Source: an uncultured Negativicutes bacterium (GTDB taxonomy: Bacteria; Bacillota; Negativicutes; Veillonellales; Megasphaeraceae). From it: DNA of 64,000 nucleotides. The notes under the pieces are model-generated. The model saw nothing but the letters and a program-made list of their open reading frames with translations. It ran no database searches and was not told the origin of the DNA. Below, one piece after another: positions 43,241-52,439 of the stretch. Positions within the stretch are counted from its first letter, which is position 1, and the number at the start of each line of letters is the position of its first letter. The stretch covers positions 1 through 64,000 of the forward strand of contig CAADUJ010000007.1 of assembly GCA_900752195.1 (NCBI GenBank), given 5' to 3'. Position numbers and translations under genes: made by a program.

Positions 43241-43978
43241 ATGAAACTAGGATTAGCAAGTGATTTTGATAATACATTGTATTTCATGTTTGAAGAAGAA
43301 AAGTATCGCCCCGGTGATTTAGAAGCCATCCAGGCGTTTCAGGAACGGGGCGGACTCTTTGGCGTCAGCACGGGTCGTTCCCTTCAGGGCGTGCGTAAAG
43401 CCGCATTAGATGATGTGGCCTTCGATTTCTATATTCTTGCCACAGGGTCCCTCGTCCTCGACAAGAATCTTCAGGTCTTAGAACGCCATACTGTTGAGTT
43501 AGATCTCGTCAGGGATATATATGAGCGCTATGGCAAGACGGCAGAAGCCGTCATTCAGGGGGACGACACGGTTTATTCCTTCCATAAAGATGTATATGGC
43601 CTGCAGACGTCTATCCAATCTTTCCGCGATTTAGAGCAGAGCCAGATTTACGGGATTTCCTTCTACGCGGGTACGGCAGCAAAGGCCCATGCCATTACGA
43701 CGGAAATACAGCGCATCTACGGTTCTTGTGTCGCAGCATATGAAAATACATCGGTCCTTGATGTAGTGTCACCGGAATGTTCCAAAGGCACTGCTCTCAA
43801 GACTGTAAAAAAAGCTCTTTCCATCGACCGCATGGGCGCTATTGGCGACTCCTATAACGATGTTTCCATGATGCAGGAAGGCGATTGCTCCTTTACATTC
43901 CCCTATGCGCCTGAATCGGTACAGCACGAGGTCGATTACGTTGTGACGAGCATGGCTGAAGCGCTGAAACTCCTCTAA
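43241..43978 (+). CDS. Cof-type HAD hydrolase
   Basis: A 245-aa HAD subfamily IIB phosphatase. Motif I is ASDFDNTLYFM with both aspartates, motif II is VSTGRS, and motif IV is AIGDSYNDVSMMQEG; the C2 cap lies between them (about 80-185). Cof proteins dephosphorylate sugar phosphates, flavin mononucleotide or pyridoxal phosphate; the substrate is unknown. The upstream frame is excluded by the promoter position, and CAGGTG precedes the ATG at 43241. Confidence 0.85.
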   Translation: MKLGLASDFDNTLYFMFEEEKYRPGDLEAIQAFQERGGLFGVSTGRSLQGVRKAALDDVAFDFYILATGSLVLDKNLQVLERHTVELDLVRDIYERYGKTAEAVIQGDDTVYSFHKDVYGLQTSIQSFRDLEQSQIYGISFYAGTAAKAHAITTEIQRIYGSCVAAYENTSVLDVVSPECSKGTALKTVKKALSIDRMGAIGDSYNDVSMMQEGDCSFTFPYAPESVQHEVDYVVTSMAEALKLL

Positions 43979-43980
43979 CG

Positions 43981-44006
43981 AGCATATGGTCTATTGTGCT
44001 TTTTCA
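43981..44006 (+). terminator. Weak terminator after the Cof-type gene
   Basis: A short stem agcat/gtgct with a ten-base loop is followed by TTTTT. It overlaps the -35 of the next promoter. Confidence 0.4.
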
Positions 44007-44022
44007 TGATTTTTTTTATAAT
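43994..44022 (+). promoter_or_regulatory. Probable promoter of the NSS transporter gene
   Basis: TTGTGC (43994-43999) and TATAAT (44017-44022) are 17 bp apart, about 45 bp before the start codon. Confidence 0.45.
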
Positions 44023-44066
44023 AAAAAAATACACTATATTCACATCCATTGTAAGGAGGGGTTTTC

Positions 44067-45440
44067 TTGGAATCTAGCAGATTTTCAACACGCCTTGGCT
44101 TTATTCTCGTCTCTGCAGGATGCGCCATCGGCCTCGGCAATGTCTGGCGGTTTCCGTACATCACGGGGAAGTACGGAGGTGCCACATTCGTACTTATTTA
44201 TTTAGCCTTTCTCATCTTGCTGGGTCTCCCCATCATGGTAGCAGAATTTTCTGTAGGTCGGGGAAGTCAGCGCAGTGTCGCCAAGTCTTTTGATGTATTG
44301 GAGCCGAAAGGCAGTAAATGGCATGTATATAAATACGGTGCTATTCTAGGGAATTTTCTCCTCATGATGTTTTATACGACGGTATCAGGGTGGATGCTGT
44401 ACTATATTTATAAGATGGCATCAGGTGGCTTTGTTGGCCTGGATGCAAACGGCGTCGGTGCAGTCTTTGGCGCCTTGCTACAAGATCCGGTGGCCCTGGC
44501 AGGAAACATGGTTCTCATCGTCAGCATGGGTTTTGGCGTCTGTTATATGGGCGTACAAAAAGGGGTCGAACGGATTACGAAAATGGTCATGACCTTGTTA
44601 TTGGTTCTCATGGTTGCCCTGGCCATTCATTCGGTCATGCTTCCTGGTGGTGAAAAAGGCCTTGCCTATTACTTGCAGCCCTCGTTGGAAGGCATCGAAA
44701 AATACGGCTGGAATGAAGTTATCTTTGCTGCCATGGGGCAGGCTTTCTTTACCTTAAGCCTTGGTATAGGGGCCTTGGCTATCTTTGGAAGCTACATTGG
44801 CAAGGAAAAGCGTCTTACTGGTGAAGCGGCATGGGTTATCGTCCTCGATACATTTGTTGCTCTCATGGCAGGTCTTATCATCTTTCCGGCATGCTTTGCC
44901 TTCGATGTCAATCCCGGTGGCGGTCCGAGCCTGCTTTTTGTCACTCTGCCCAACGTATTCGATAATATGGCAGGTGGGCAGTTCTGGGGAACATTGTTTT
45001 TCTTGTTCATGCTTTTTGCGGCGTTGTCCACGGTCATTGCCGTTTTTGAAAACATCATCGCCTGTATCTACGATTTGACGGGATGGGATAGAAAAACGAT
45101 CATCTGTATCGCCTTTGTCGCAATCATCGTCCTTTCGATGCCCTGCGTCCTGGGATTCAACCTGTGGAGTGGATTCCAGCCATTCGGTCCGGGTTCAGGC
45201 GTTCTTGATCTGGAAGATTTCATCGTCAGCAACAATCTCTTACCCTTAGGCAGCCTCGTTTATCTTGCATTTTGTACGAGCCGCTATGGCTGGGGCTGGG
45301 ATAACTTCATCGCTGAAGCCGATACGGGCAAAGGCATGTTGTTTCCGAAAGTGCTGCGGGTCTATATGACCTGGATTCTTCCGCTCATCGTGCTGTACAT
45401 CTTCGTCAATGGATATTACAGCTTGTTCTTCACAAAATAA
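44067..45440 (+). CDS. Na+-dependent amino acid transporter (NSS family)
   Basis: A 457-aa inner-membrane symporter of the neurotransmitter:sodium symporter family, with 11-12 hydrophobic helices. The helix 1 signature AIGLGNVWRFPY (unwound Na+/substrate site) is near residues 20-31 and is followed by GGATFVLIYL. Bacterial relatives such as LeuT, TnaT and MhsT import leucine, tryptophan or other hydrophobic amino acids with Na+. The start codon is TTG, 5 nt after AAGGAGGGG; no ATG fits. The substrate is not deducible. Confidence 0.9.
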   Translation: MESSRFSTRLGFILVSAGCAIGLGNVWRFPYITGKYGGATFVLIYLAFLILLGLPIMVAEFSVGRGSQRSVAKSFDVLEPKGSKWHVYKYGAILGNFLLMMFYTTVSGWMLYYIYKMASGGFVGLDANGVGAVFGALLQDPVALAGNMVLIVSMGFGVCYMGVQKGVERITKMVMTLLLVLMVALAIHSVMLPGGEKGLAYYLQPSLEGIEKYGWNEVIFAAMGQAFFTLSLGIGALAIFGSYIGKEKRLTGEAAWVIVLDTFVALMAGLIIFPACFAFDVNPGGGPSLLFVTLPNVFDNMAGGQFWGTLFFLFMLFAALSTVIAVFENIIACIYDLTGWDRKTIICIAFVAIIVLSMPCVLGFNLWSGFQPFGPGSGVLDLEDFIVSNNLLPLGSLVYLAFCTSRYGWGWDNFIAEADTGKGMLFPKVLRVYMTWILPLIVLYIFVNGYYSLFFTK

Positions 45441-45446
45441 GGACTG

Positions 45447-45490
45447 TGCACCAATGGAGATTCCCATGAGTCTTTTATTGGTGCATTTTT
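45447..45490 (+). terminator. Terminator of the NSS transporter gene
   Basis: The arm tgcaccaat (45447-45455) pairs perfectly with attggtgca (45477-45485), followed by TTTTT. Confidence 0.85.
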
Positions 45491-45609
45491 CATAACGCCG
45501 CTGTTTTTTCTTCCTATACTATCGGTATAGCTGGCAGTAGATGGAGTAGAATAGTTCTATTAAATGTAGTATAATTTACGTAATAAACCTTTCTCAAAGG
45601 AAGTAAGAT

Positions 45610-47391
45610 ATGAAGACTCTTCTGACTACCTTAAATGCAAAATTCGTCCAATCGTCACTGGCCCTCCGTTGTTTGAAGACGGCTTGTGCCCACGCCGGTA
45701 TTAATGACGTTGTGACGGAAGAATATACGATTAATCATAATGCCTATGATATCCTGCGCCATATTGCCTCGCACCATGCAGATGTCATCGGCTTTTCGTG
45801 TTATATCTGGAATATCGAGATGACCTTGCATATCGCCTCTCTGATTCGCCAGATCATGCCACAGGTCATCGTCTTCCTCGGCGGCCCGGAAGTATCCTAC
45901 ACAGCGCGGCATATCCTCATGGAACGGGATGATGTCGATTACATCCTTCAAGGTGAAGGCGAAGAGATGGTACCGGCTTTTTTAGAGGCTTTGGAATCCC
46001 ATGGGGCGGTAACGGCCATAGCTGGCGTCTTAGGTCGGGAAAAAGGGCGTATTAAAGGAAATGAATCGTTTGTAGAAGTGCAGAATCTCGACAGCCTTCC
46101 TTTTCCCTATGAAGAAGAAGACTTTTCCAACTTGTCTCATAAGATTATTTATTACGAAAGTTCCCGGGGCTGCCCGTTCCATTGCCAGTATTGCCTGTCG
46201 GGCATGAATGATGCCGTTCGCTTCCGGTCTGTCGAAAAGACCCTTGCCGAGCTGGACCAGTTCGTCCGTGCCGGTGTCCATCAGGTGAAATTCGTAGACC
46301 GCACGTTTAACTGCAATCCGAGCCATTATCGGCCGTTGTTGCAGTATATGATTTCTCTTGATCAGGACGTTAACTTCCACCTTGAAATCGAACCTGGCGT
46401 CTTGCAAGATGAAGATTTGGAGCTCCTGGAACAGGCTCCAAAAGGGCGGATTCAGTTGGAAATGGGCATACAGTCGACGTATGAGCCGACTCTCATGGCC
46501 ATTCACCGCCATAACGATTGGCCCCGCATTACGGCTATCATGAATCGGTTAACGAAGCTTGGAACTATCCATTTGCATCTTGATTTGATCGTCGGCCTTC
46601 CGTATGAAGATTTTGAACATTTGCAAAAGTCCTTCAATGATATTTATCGCCTCCATCCTCATAAGCTGCAAATCGGTTTCCTGAAGCTGCTCAAGGGATC
46701 GGGAATTCGCCGCGAGTACGATGGTGACTATGCCTATGACCGGCAAGGCCCGTATGAGGTACTTGCGACGACGTGGCTTCCGTATGACCGCGTGCAGTAC
46801 ATGAAAGTCTTTGAAGACGTCTTTGAACGGACCTATAATTCTGGTAAGTTTACAAATTTCTTCCACTATCTCGACGGCTTCTATGAAGATGATTCCTTTG
46901 CCCTTTACAGCGCTATGACGGATCGCTGGCTTACAGAAGAGCTGGACCAGGTGGCTTTGTCAGACCGAAAGCTGTGCCAGTTTTTGGGACGGTTTCTCGA
47001 CAATCTGGCAATATCGGAAAGTGAAAAATCCCTTGGTCGGGAAATTCTTTCTCTCGATATGATGGTGACGTTCCAGTTCCGTCTCGTTCCCGATTTCCTG
47101 GGCTGGAAAGAAGCACCCCGATCTGTGACGGATCCCATCTTCCGAAATGATTCTTTCATGGCGTCATTCATAGAGGGCTTTTCCTTTACGAGTTGGCGCG
47201 ATGTCAAGCTGCGTTGTCGCGTCTGGGAAATCAGTGCACCTATGGCAGCGTTTCTTACAGGCTCAGTTACGGCGGCAGGTCCTTCTTGGCTCGTCGCGGC
47301 CCGCGTTGCTAACGGTGTGACGTGGCATGTCCTGTCAACGGAACGATGTCGCCATCTTATAGAAGAAGAGGAGAAACATGGAACGGTATAA
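45610..47391 (+). CDS. B12-binding radical SAM protein (DUF4080 type)
   Basis: A 593-aa protein with an N-terminal cobalamin-binding-like domain (about 1-130, HADVIGFSCYIWN), a radical SAM domain with the cluster motif CPFHCQYC (about residues 191-198), and a C-terminal DUF4080 region (about 370-590). Members are widespread in Firmicutes, and their reaction is unknown; methylation or another radical chemistry is possible. The classical B12 ligand motif DxHxxG is not obvious, so cobalamin binding is uncertain. A -10 box TATAAT lies at 45570-45575 and AAAGGA precedes the ATG. It heads the operon that runs to recO. Confidence 0.85.
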   Translation: MKTLLTTLNAKFVQSSLALRCLKTACAHAGINDVVTEEYTINHNAYDILRHIASHHADVIGFSCYIWNIEMTLHIASLIRQIMPQVIVFLGGPEVSYTARHILMERDDVDYILQGEGEEMVPAFLEALESHGAVTAIAGVLGREKGRIKGNESFVEVQNLDSLPFPYEEEDFSNLSHKIIYYESSRGCPFHCQYCLSGMNDAVRFRSVEKTLAELDQFVRAGVHQVKFVDRTFNCNPSHYRPLLQYMISLDQDVNFHLEIEPGVLQDEDLELLEQAPKGRIQLEMGIQSTYEPTLMAIHRHNDWPRITAIMNRLTKLGTIHLHLDLIVGLPYEDFEHLQKSFNDIYRLHPHKLQIGFLKLLKGSGIRREYDGDYAYDRQGPYEVLATTWLPYDRVQYMKVFEDVFERTYNSGKFTNFFHYLDGFYEDDSFALYSAMTDRWLTEELDQVALSDRKLCQFLGRFLDNLAISESEKSLGREILSLDMMVTFQFRLVPDFLGWKEAPRSVTDPIFRNDSFMASFIEGFSFTSWRDVKLRCRVWEISAPMAAFLTGSVTAAGPSWLVAARVANGVTWHVLSTERCRHLIEEEEKHGTV

Positions 47392-48346
47392 TGTATATTC
47401 GGCCTATCTGAAAGGCCGTTACGGTGAAAAAGTTTATAAACTGCCTATTAGCATTCCCGATACGTGTCCTAATCGCGATGGTACCCTTGGTGTCAAGGGC
47501 TGCATTTATTGCGGCTCCATCGGGGCCGGTTATGAGAATCTGCCGGCATCGATGACTGTAGAAGAGCAGATCCAGAAGAACATCGCTCATATTGCTCCTA
47601 AGTACAAGGCGAAAAAATATATTGCTTATTTTCAGAATTTTACAAATACGTATGTGGAGCCCCGCTTGTTCCGACAGTATCTGACAGCTGCGTGCCAGCC
47701 TGATATCGTAGGTATTGCCATTGCAACGCGTCCTGACTGCCTCAATGAAACCTATTTGGATATCATGGATGAAATCCGTACGACCTATAGCGTCGATATT
47801 CTCGTCGAATTGGGCCTGCAGACGGTCAATTACAAGACTCTTGAATGCATCAACCGAGGTCATACGCTGGCCGAATATATCGATGCCCTGTGGATGCTGT
47901 CGAAATATCCTTTCCGCACGTGTACGCATGTCATCCTGAATCTACCTTGGGACGATATGGCAGATGTCATAGAAACAGCGAAAATCATATCGGCTCTGCC
48001 CGTCCATGAAGTAAAGCTCCATGCCTTGTACGTCATCAAAGGGACTGTCCTGGCTGATATGTACGAAAATGGCGACATACAGCTGGGAACGGTAGAAGAG
48101 TACGTCGACCGCGTCGTGACGTTTCTCGAATACTGTCGGCCAGATATAGTCTTCCAGCGGCTCATTGGCAGGGCGCCGAAAGAAGCGACGGAATTTGCTA
48201 ATTGGGGCATGGGATGGTGGAAGATACGGGATATGATCGATGCCGAACTAGAACGACGTGATACGTGGCAGGGAAAGAAATGCACTTATCTCCATGGCAA
48301 GGCGCTGCATCGATTCATGGATACGCAAAAGAAGGAGATTCTATAG
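47378..48346 (+). CDS. Radical SAM protein, TIGR01212/YhcC family
   Basis: A 322-aa radical SAM protein related to E. coli YhcC. The cluster cysteines have the unusual wide spacing of this family: the Cys of DTCPNRDG, then CIYCG eleven residues later. The family function is unresolved; an RNA-modification role has been suggested for relatives. It overlaps the DUF4080 gene by 14 bp, with GAGGAG before its ATG, and its TAG stop shares a base with the GTG start of phoH. Confidence 0.85.
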   Translation: MERYNVYSAYLKGRYGEKVYKLPISIPDTCPNRDGTLGVKGCIYCGSIGAGYENLPASMTVEEQIQKNIAHIAPKYKAKKYIAYFQNFTNTYVEPRLFRQYLTAACQPDIVGIAIATRPDCLNETYLDIMDEIRTTYSVDILVELGLQTVNYKTLECINRGHTLAEYIDALWMLSKYPFRTCTHVILNLPWDDMADVIETAKIISALPVHEVKLHALYVIKGTVLADMYENGDIQLGTVEEYVDRVVTFLEYCRPDIVFQRLIGRAPKEATEFANWGMGWWKIRDMIDAELERRDTWQGKKCTYLHGKALHRFMDTQKKEIL

Positions 48347-49305
48347 TGGAAAAAAAATTAGCCTTTTCTGATATTACAGAAGCACGGGCCCTGTTGGGCA
48401 TGAAAGATGAATTCCTCCATGCGTTGCAGCAGGAATTTCCTCATTGCCGCATTGCCGTGCGGGGAACAGAAATCAGCTTGTCCGGTACGGAAGAGGATAT
48501 CCGATATGTGACGGCTGTCTTTCGGACACTGCGATACCTGAACAGGGAAAATACATATATTACAACACAACATGTACGGTATTCATCGTCTTTGATCAGA
48601 GAGGGTAAGGATGAGCTGCTCCAGTCCATTTATGGCGATACTGTCAGCATTTCGGCAAGGGGACGGCTCATCAAGCCCAAGACGGAAGGGCAGAAGGCTT
48701 ATGTCGATTCGATTAGGAAGAACCTCGTTACCTTTGGTATCGGCCCGGCCGGGACGGGCAAGACTTATTTGGCGGTGGCTCTGGCAGCGTTCTATCTGAA
48801 GAATCGCGAAGTAGAACGGATTATCCTAACCCGGCCTGCTGTAGAAGCTGGTGAAAAGCTCGGCTTTTTACCAGGCGATCTACAGGAAAAAGTAGATCCA
48901 TATTTGCGGCCTCTCTACGATGCCCTGGCAGACCTCTTTGGGTTCGATCAGTTTCAAAAGCTTATGGACCGCAATATCATCGAAGTGGCGCCCCTTGCGT
49001 ACATGCGGGGACGGACGCTGGAAGAATCGTTCATCATCCTTGATGAAGCCCAGAATACGACACGGGAGCAGATGAAGATGCTCCTCACTCGGATGGGCAA
49101 CCATTCTCGCGTCGTCGTCAACGGTGACGTGACGCAGATCGATCTAGTCGATCCCAAGGTCTCCGGCCTGACGGAAGTCCAGAAGGTATTGGCTCACGTC
49201 AAGGGAATCGGCATGGTCCATTTTACGGAAAAAGATATTGTCCGCCACGATATGGTAGGACGGATCATTCGCGCATATGAAGCGTTTTATAAAAAAATGC
49301 CCTAA
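48346..49305 (+). CDS. phoH: PhoH-like ATPase
   Basis: A 319-aa PhoH family cytosolic ATPase. The Walker A GPAGTGKTYLAV (about residues 140-151) and Walker B FIILDEAQN (about 232-240) are intact, followed by the sensor-like VVNGDVTQID. The N-terminal segment of about 120 residues is the KH-like region found in PhoH. Open frame continues upstream into yhcC, but AAGGAG supports a GTG start at 48346 (TAGTG overlap). PhoH and YbeY are conserved neighbours connected with rRNA and RNA metabolism. Confidence 0.93.
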   Translation: MEKKLAFSDITEARALLGMKDEFLHALQQEFPHCRIAVRGTEISLSGTEEDIRYVTAVFRTLRYLNRENTYITTQHVRYSSSLIREGKDELLQSIYGDTVSISARGRLIKPKTEGQKAYVDSIRKNLVTFGIGPAGTGKTYLAVALAAFYLKNREVERIILTRPAVEAGEKLGFLPGDLQEKVDPYLRPLYDALADLFGFDQFQKLMDRNIIEVAPLAYMRGRTLEESFIILDEAQNTTREQMKMLLTRMGNHSRVVVNGDVTQIDLVDPKVSGLTEVQKVLAHVKGIGMVHFTEKDIVRHDMVGRIIRAYEAFYKKMP

Positions 49306-49317
49306 GGAGGCTTTACG

Positions 49318-49791
49318 ATGAAGATCAATATCAACTATGAAGATGAAGTGTACCGTAAGGAAGAATATGAACGGGTCATTGAACGGGTCTGCGAAGAAGC
49401 GGCTCTCGTCTATGGCTTAGGGCCGAATGCAGAAATTTCCATTCAGCTTTGCCATAACGAATACATACATCGTCTGAACAAACAGTATCGCCAGATCGAC
49501 AGACCTACAGACGTCTTGTCCTTTGCTTTGAACGAAGGCGAAGAAGATGGCTACGATGGCCCCGATACGGCTCTCTTGGGAGATATTGTCATTTCTCTTG
49601 AAAAAGTTCAGGAACAGGCCGATGAATTTGGTCATTCCTTTGAACGGGAACTGGCTTATCTTACCATCCATGGCATGCTCCACATCCTAGGTTATGACCA
49701 TATGACACCAGAAGATAAGGCAGAAATGAGAAAGGAAGAAGAATTCATTCTGCAACGGCTCGATTACGTCCGTGAAGGGGAAGAGTTGTAA
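49318..49791 (+). CDS. ybeY: Endoribonuclease YbeY
   Basis: A 157-aa zinc-dependent RNase for 16S rRNA 3' maturation and ribosome quality control. The signature HGMLHILGYDH (HxxxHxxxxxH, about residues 121-131) is complete, and DRPTDVLSFAL precedes it. It starts behind AAGGAGG, 12 bp after phoH, and its stop overlaps the cdd start (TAATG). The diacylglycerol kinase gene that often follows ybeY in Firmicutes is absent here. Confidence 0.95.
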   Translation: MKININYEDEVYRKEEYERVIERVCEEAALVYGLGPNAEISIQLCHNEYIHRLNKQYRQIDRPTDVLSFALNEGEEDGYDGPDTALLGDIVISLEKVQEQADEFGHSFERELAYLTIHGMLHILGYDHMTPEDKAEMRKEEEFILQRLDYVREGEEL

Positions 49792-50189
49792 TGGAAAAGA
49801 ATCAGATTCACGAGCTCATAGAGGTGGCCATGACCATGGAAGGAAGGGCCTATGCCCCATATTCTCATTTTTCCGTCGGTGCAGCTCTGCTCGGTACAGA
49901 TGGCGTCATCTATGGCGGGGCCAACGTCGAAAACAGTTCGTACGGCTTATCTATGTGTGCAGAACGGAATGCCCTTTTCCATGCCATTGGTCAGGGGTGC
50001 CAGTCTTTTCAGGCGATTGCTATTACGAGCAGTTCTGGTGAACTCACGCCGCCGTGCGGCGCATGCCGGCAGGTCATGGCAGAATTTTCCGTGCCCCTCA
50101 TCATCTTAGGGCGCCATGACAGGACGTATGTTACGTACACGCTGGCAGATATATTACCCCATTCATTTCAACTGGAAGGAAATTCGTAA
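49791..50189 (+). CDS. cdd: Cytidine deaminase
   Basis: A 132-aa homotetrameric-type zinc enzyme that deaminates cytidine and deoxycytidine for salvage. The motif CAERNA supplies one zinc Cys and the catalytic Glu, and PPCGACRQ supplies the other two Cys. The N-terminal YAPYSHFSVGAAL is typical. Coupled to ybeY by TAATG; era starts 11 bp later. Confidence 0.96.
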   Translation: MEKNQIHELIEVAMTMEGRAYAPYSHFSVGAALLGTDGVIYGGANVENSSYGLSMCAERNALFHAIGQGCQSFQAIAITSSSGELTPPCGACRQVMAEFSVPLIILGRHDRTYVTYTLADILPHSFQLEGNS

Positions 50190-50200
50190 AAGGAGTCACT

Positions 50201-51097
50201 ATGCAAGAACCATTCAAATCCGGCTTTGTAGCCGTTGTCGGCCGCCCCAACGTAGGCAAGTCGACGCTCATCAACCACATCATAAAGCAAAAGGTCTCTA
50301 TCGTATCTGATAAGGCTCAGACGACGCGGAACCGGATTCTCTGTATCCATACCGATGAAGAATGTCAAATCGTATTCCTCGATACGCCAGGCATCCATAA
50401 GCCGAAGCATAAACTGGGCCAGTTCATGGATGAAGCAGCCTACCAGTCGCTTCAGGATATTGATGCTGTCTTGTTCCTCATTTCAGGGAATGAAAAGAAG
50501 GGGCCTGGCGACATGTTTGTCCTAGACAAGCTGAAGGGGACGAAGGTGCCCATTTTCCTCATCATCAATAAAGTAGATCTCATGAGCAGGGAAGAGATTC
50601 TGGAAAAAATTGCCGAATACAGTAAACTCTATGATTTTGCGCAGGTCATTCCTATTTCTGCCCTTAAAGGCGACCACGTAGACACGGTGGTAGACGAATT
50701 GAAGGCGTATTTGCCAGAAGGACCGAAATATTTCCCTGATGACATGATTACGGATCAGCCTGAACGGCTGCTGGCAGCGGAAATCGTCCGAGAAAAGCTA
50801 TTCCTTTGCACGCGTGATGAAATTCCTCATGCTATTGCTGTTTACGTCGATGAAATGAAACCGCGAGGAAAGGACAAGGTTTATATCCGCGTTACGGTCT
50901 ATGTGGAACGGGATTCACAGAAGCGCATCGTCATCGGTAAGCACGGCGCTGTATTAAAAGAAGTAGGCCAGCTGGCACGGCAGGAAATCGAACACCTTCT
51001 CGGTTCGTCTGTATTTTTAGATATATGGGTCAAAGTTAAGCGAGATTGGCGCAATCAGTCGTCGGCATTGAGTGAATTTGGCTATAAGAATGAATAA
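50201..51097 (+). CDS. era: GTPase Era
   Basis: A 298-aa essential GTPase for 30S ribosome assembly. The G domain carries G1 GRPNVGKST (about residues 10-18), G3 DTPG, and G4 NKVD; the C-terminal KH domain (about 200-290, IVIGKHGAVLKEVG) binds the 16S rRNA 3' end. It functions together with YbeY, encoded two genes upstream. Confidence 0.97.
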   Translation: MQEPFKSGFVAVVGRPNVGKSTLINHIIKQKVSIVSDKAQTTRNRILCIHTDEECQIVFLDTPGIHKPKHKLGQFMDEAAYQSLQDIDAVLFLISGNEKKGPGDMFVLDKLKGTKVPIFLIINKVDLMSREEILEKIAEYSKLYDFAQVIPISALKGDHVDTVVDELKAYLPEGPKYFPDDMITDQPERLLAAEIVREKLFLCTRDEIPHAIAVYVDEMKPRGKDKVYIRVTVYVERDSQKRIVIGKHGAVLKEVGQLARQEIEHLLGSSVFLDIWVKVKRDWRNQSSALSEFGYKNE

Positions 51098-51119
51098 GAG
51101 GGAGAGATGATGTATTCAT

Positions 51120-52439
51120 ATGTCATGGCATGAACTGGTACAATACTTATGGCTGTTATTGCCGTGTATTTTATTTAGCGCTGTCTGCGTCGTCGGAAAA
51201 TTCTCTTTTGTTCAACTCCATCAGGAATACATTGAAGAGCTCGTCAAAGAAGGCGATACGAAAGCTTCGTTTTTATTGAAACTCTACAGTAATCCTGCAA
51301 AGTTTCTCGGCATGGCACAGCTCGGCATGGCAGCATCGGCAATGATTTGCGGCGCCTTGTTGTTCTATGTGCTTTACGGTCTGTGGACGCCATTGTTGCA
51401 GATTTTGCCCCTTTGGGCGGTCCTCGTCCTTTACGCCGTGGCCGTCATCGCAGCGAGCCTGCTGCTCTGGGTCTTCGGCGAACTCATTCCCAAGTCCATC
51501 GGCTTGCAGGAGGCCGAAAAAAGTCTGAAACGTGTGAGCCGCCTCATTTATTGGGCAAGCTGTCTCTTTTCCCCTGTCATCGTCCTGGGCAACTGGATCG
51601 GTCAGTGGTTCCTGAAAGAACGGAATCTCGATGTCACCAATGAAATCGACATGGCCCATTCAGAAGATGAAATCCGCATGCTCATCACGGCTAGCCACAG
51701 GGAGGGGAAACTCAATTCCGTCGAAAGCGAACTCATCGGCAACGTCTTTGATTTTGCCGACCGCCTGGCAAAGGAAATCATGGTGCCCCGGCAGGATATA
51801 GTCTGTCTCTTTGCAGAAGAAACGATGAACCAGCATTTAAAGACCATACGCCAGTCACGGCATACACGGTATCCCTTGTGTGCAGAAGACAAAGACCATA
51901 TTTTAGGTCTTATCCACATAAAGGACTTCATGGATCTCTATATCCATAAAAAGACAAATTTAAGCACCATCAAGCGACCTATCCTCTTAGTACCGGAAAT
52001 CATGCCGGCTTCACAACTTCTGCAACTCATGCGGGAACGGCGGACGTATCTATCCATCGTTGTCGATGAATACGGCAGCACTGTAGGCCTCATCGACTTG
52101 GAAGATATTATGGAAGAGCTCGTCGGCAGTATCCAGAACGAACACAGCCGGGAACGGGAAGAAATCGTTGCGCTTAACGGCGGCGCCTATGAATTCGATG
52201 GTACTGTTCTTCTGGAAGATGTAGAAGAGCTGCTCCACATCCCTGTTGAAGAAGATGTCGATGCCGATACCATTGGCGGCTATGTCTTTTATTTATTGGG
52301 ACATACACCAGCTGTCAACGATGCGGTCATGATTGGGTCGTATCAATTCAAGGTCAAGGAAGTACAGGGTTTCCGCATTGCCCGGCTGAAGGCCATTCCC
52401 GTGGCACAGGAGAAAGAAGCACCTCATGATGATGAATAA
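51120..52439 (+). CDS. CNNM/CorC family membrane protein (DUF21-CBS-CorC_HlyC)
   Basis: A 439-aa inner-membrane protein with a DUF21/CNNM transmembrane domain (four helices, about 1-195), a pair of CBS domains (about 215-335, MVPRQDIV and SIVVDEYGSTVGLIDLEDI) and a C-terminal CorC_HlyC domain (about 345-430). Family members export or regulate Mg2+ and Co2+; the old name hemolysin is not supported by function. The GGAGAG site is 13 nt before the ATG, a long spacing; no better start is in frame. Its 3' end overlaps recO by 14 bp. Confidence 0.9.
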   Translation: MSWHELVQYLWLLLPCILFSAVCVVGKFSFVQLHQEYIEELVKEGDTKASFLLKLYSNPAKFLGMAQLGMAASAMICGALLFYVLYGLWTPLLQILPLWAVLVLYAVAVIAASLLLWVFGELIPKSIGLQEAEKSLKRVSRLIYWASCLFSPVIVLGNWIGQWFLKERNLDVTNEIDMAHSEDEIRMLITASHREGKLNSVESELIGNVFDFADRLAKEIMVPRQDIVCLFAEETMNQHLKTIRQSRHTRYPLCAEDKDHILGLIHIKDFMDLYIHKKTNLSTIKRPILLVPEIMPASQLLQLMRERRTYLSIVVDEYGSTVGLIDLEDIMEELVGSIQNEHSREREEIVALNGGAYEFDGTVLLEDVEELLHIPVEEDVDADTIGGYVFYLLGHTPAVNDAVMIGSYQFKVKEVQGFRIARLKAIPVAQEKEAPHDDE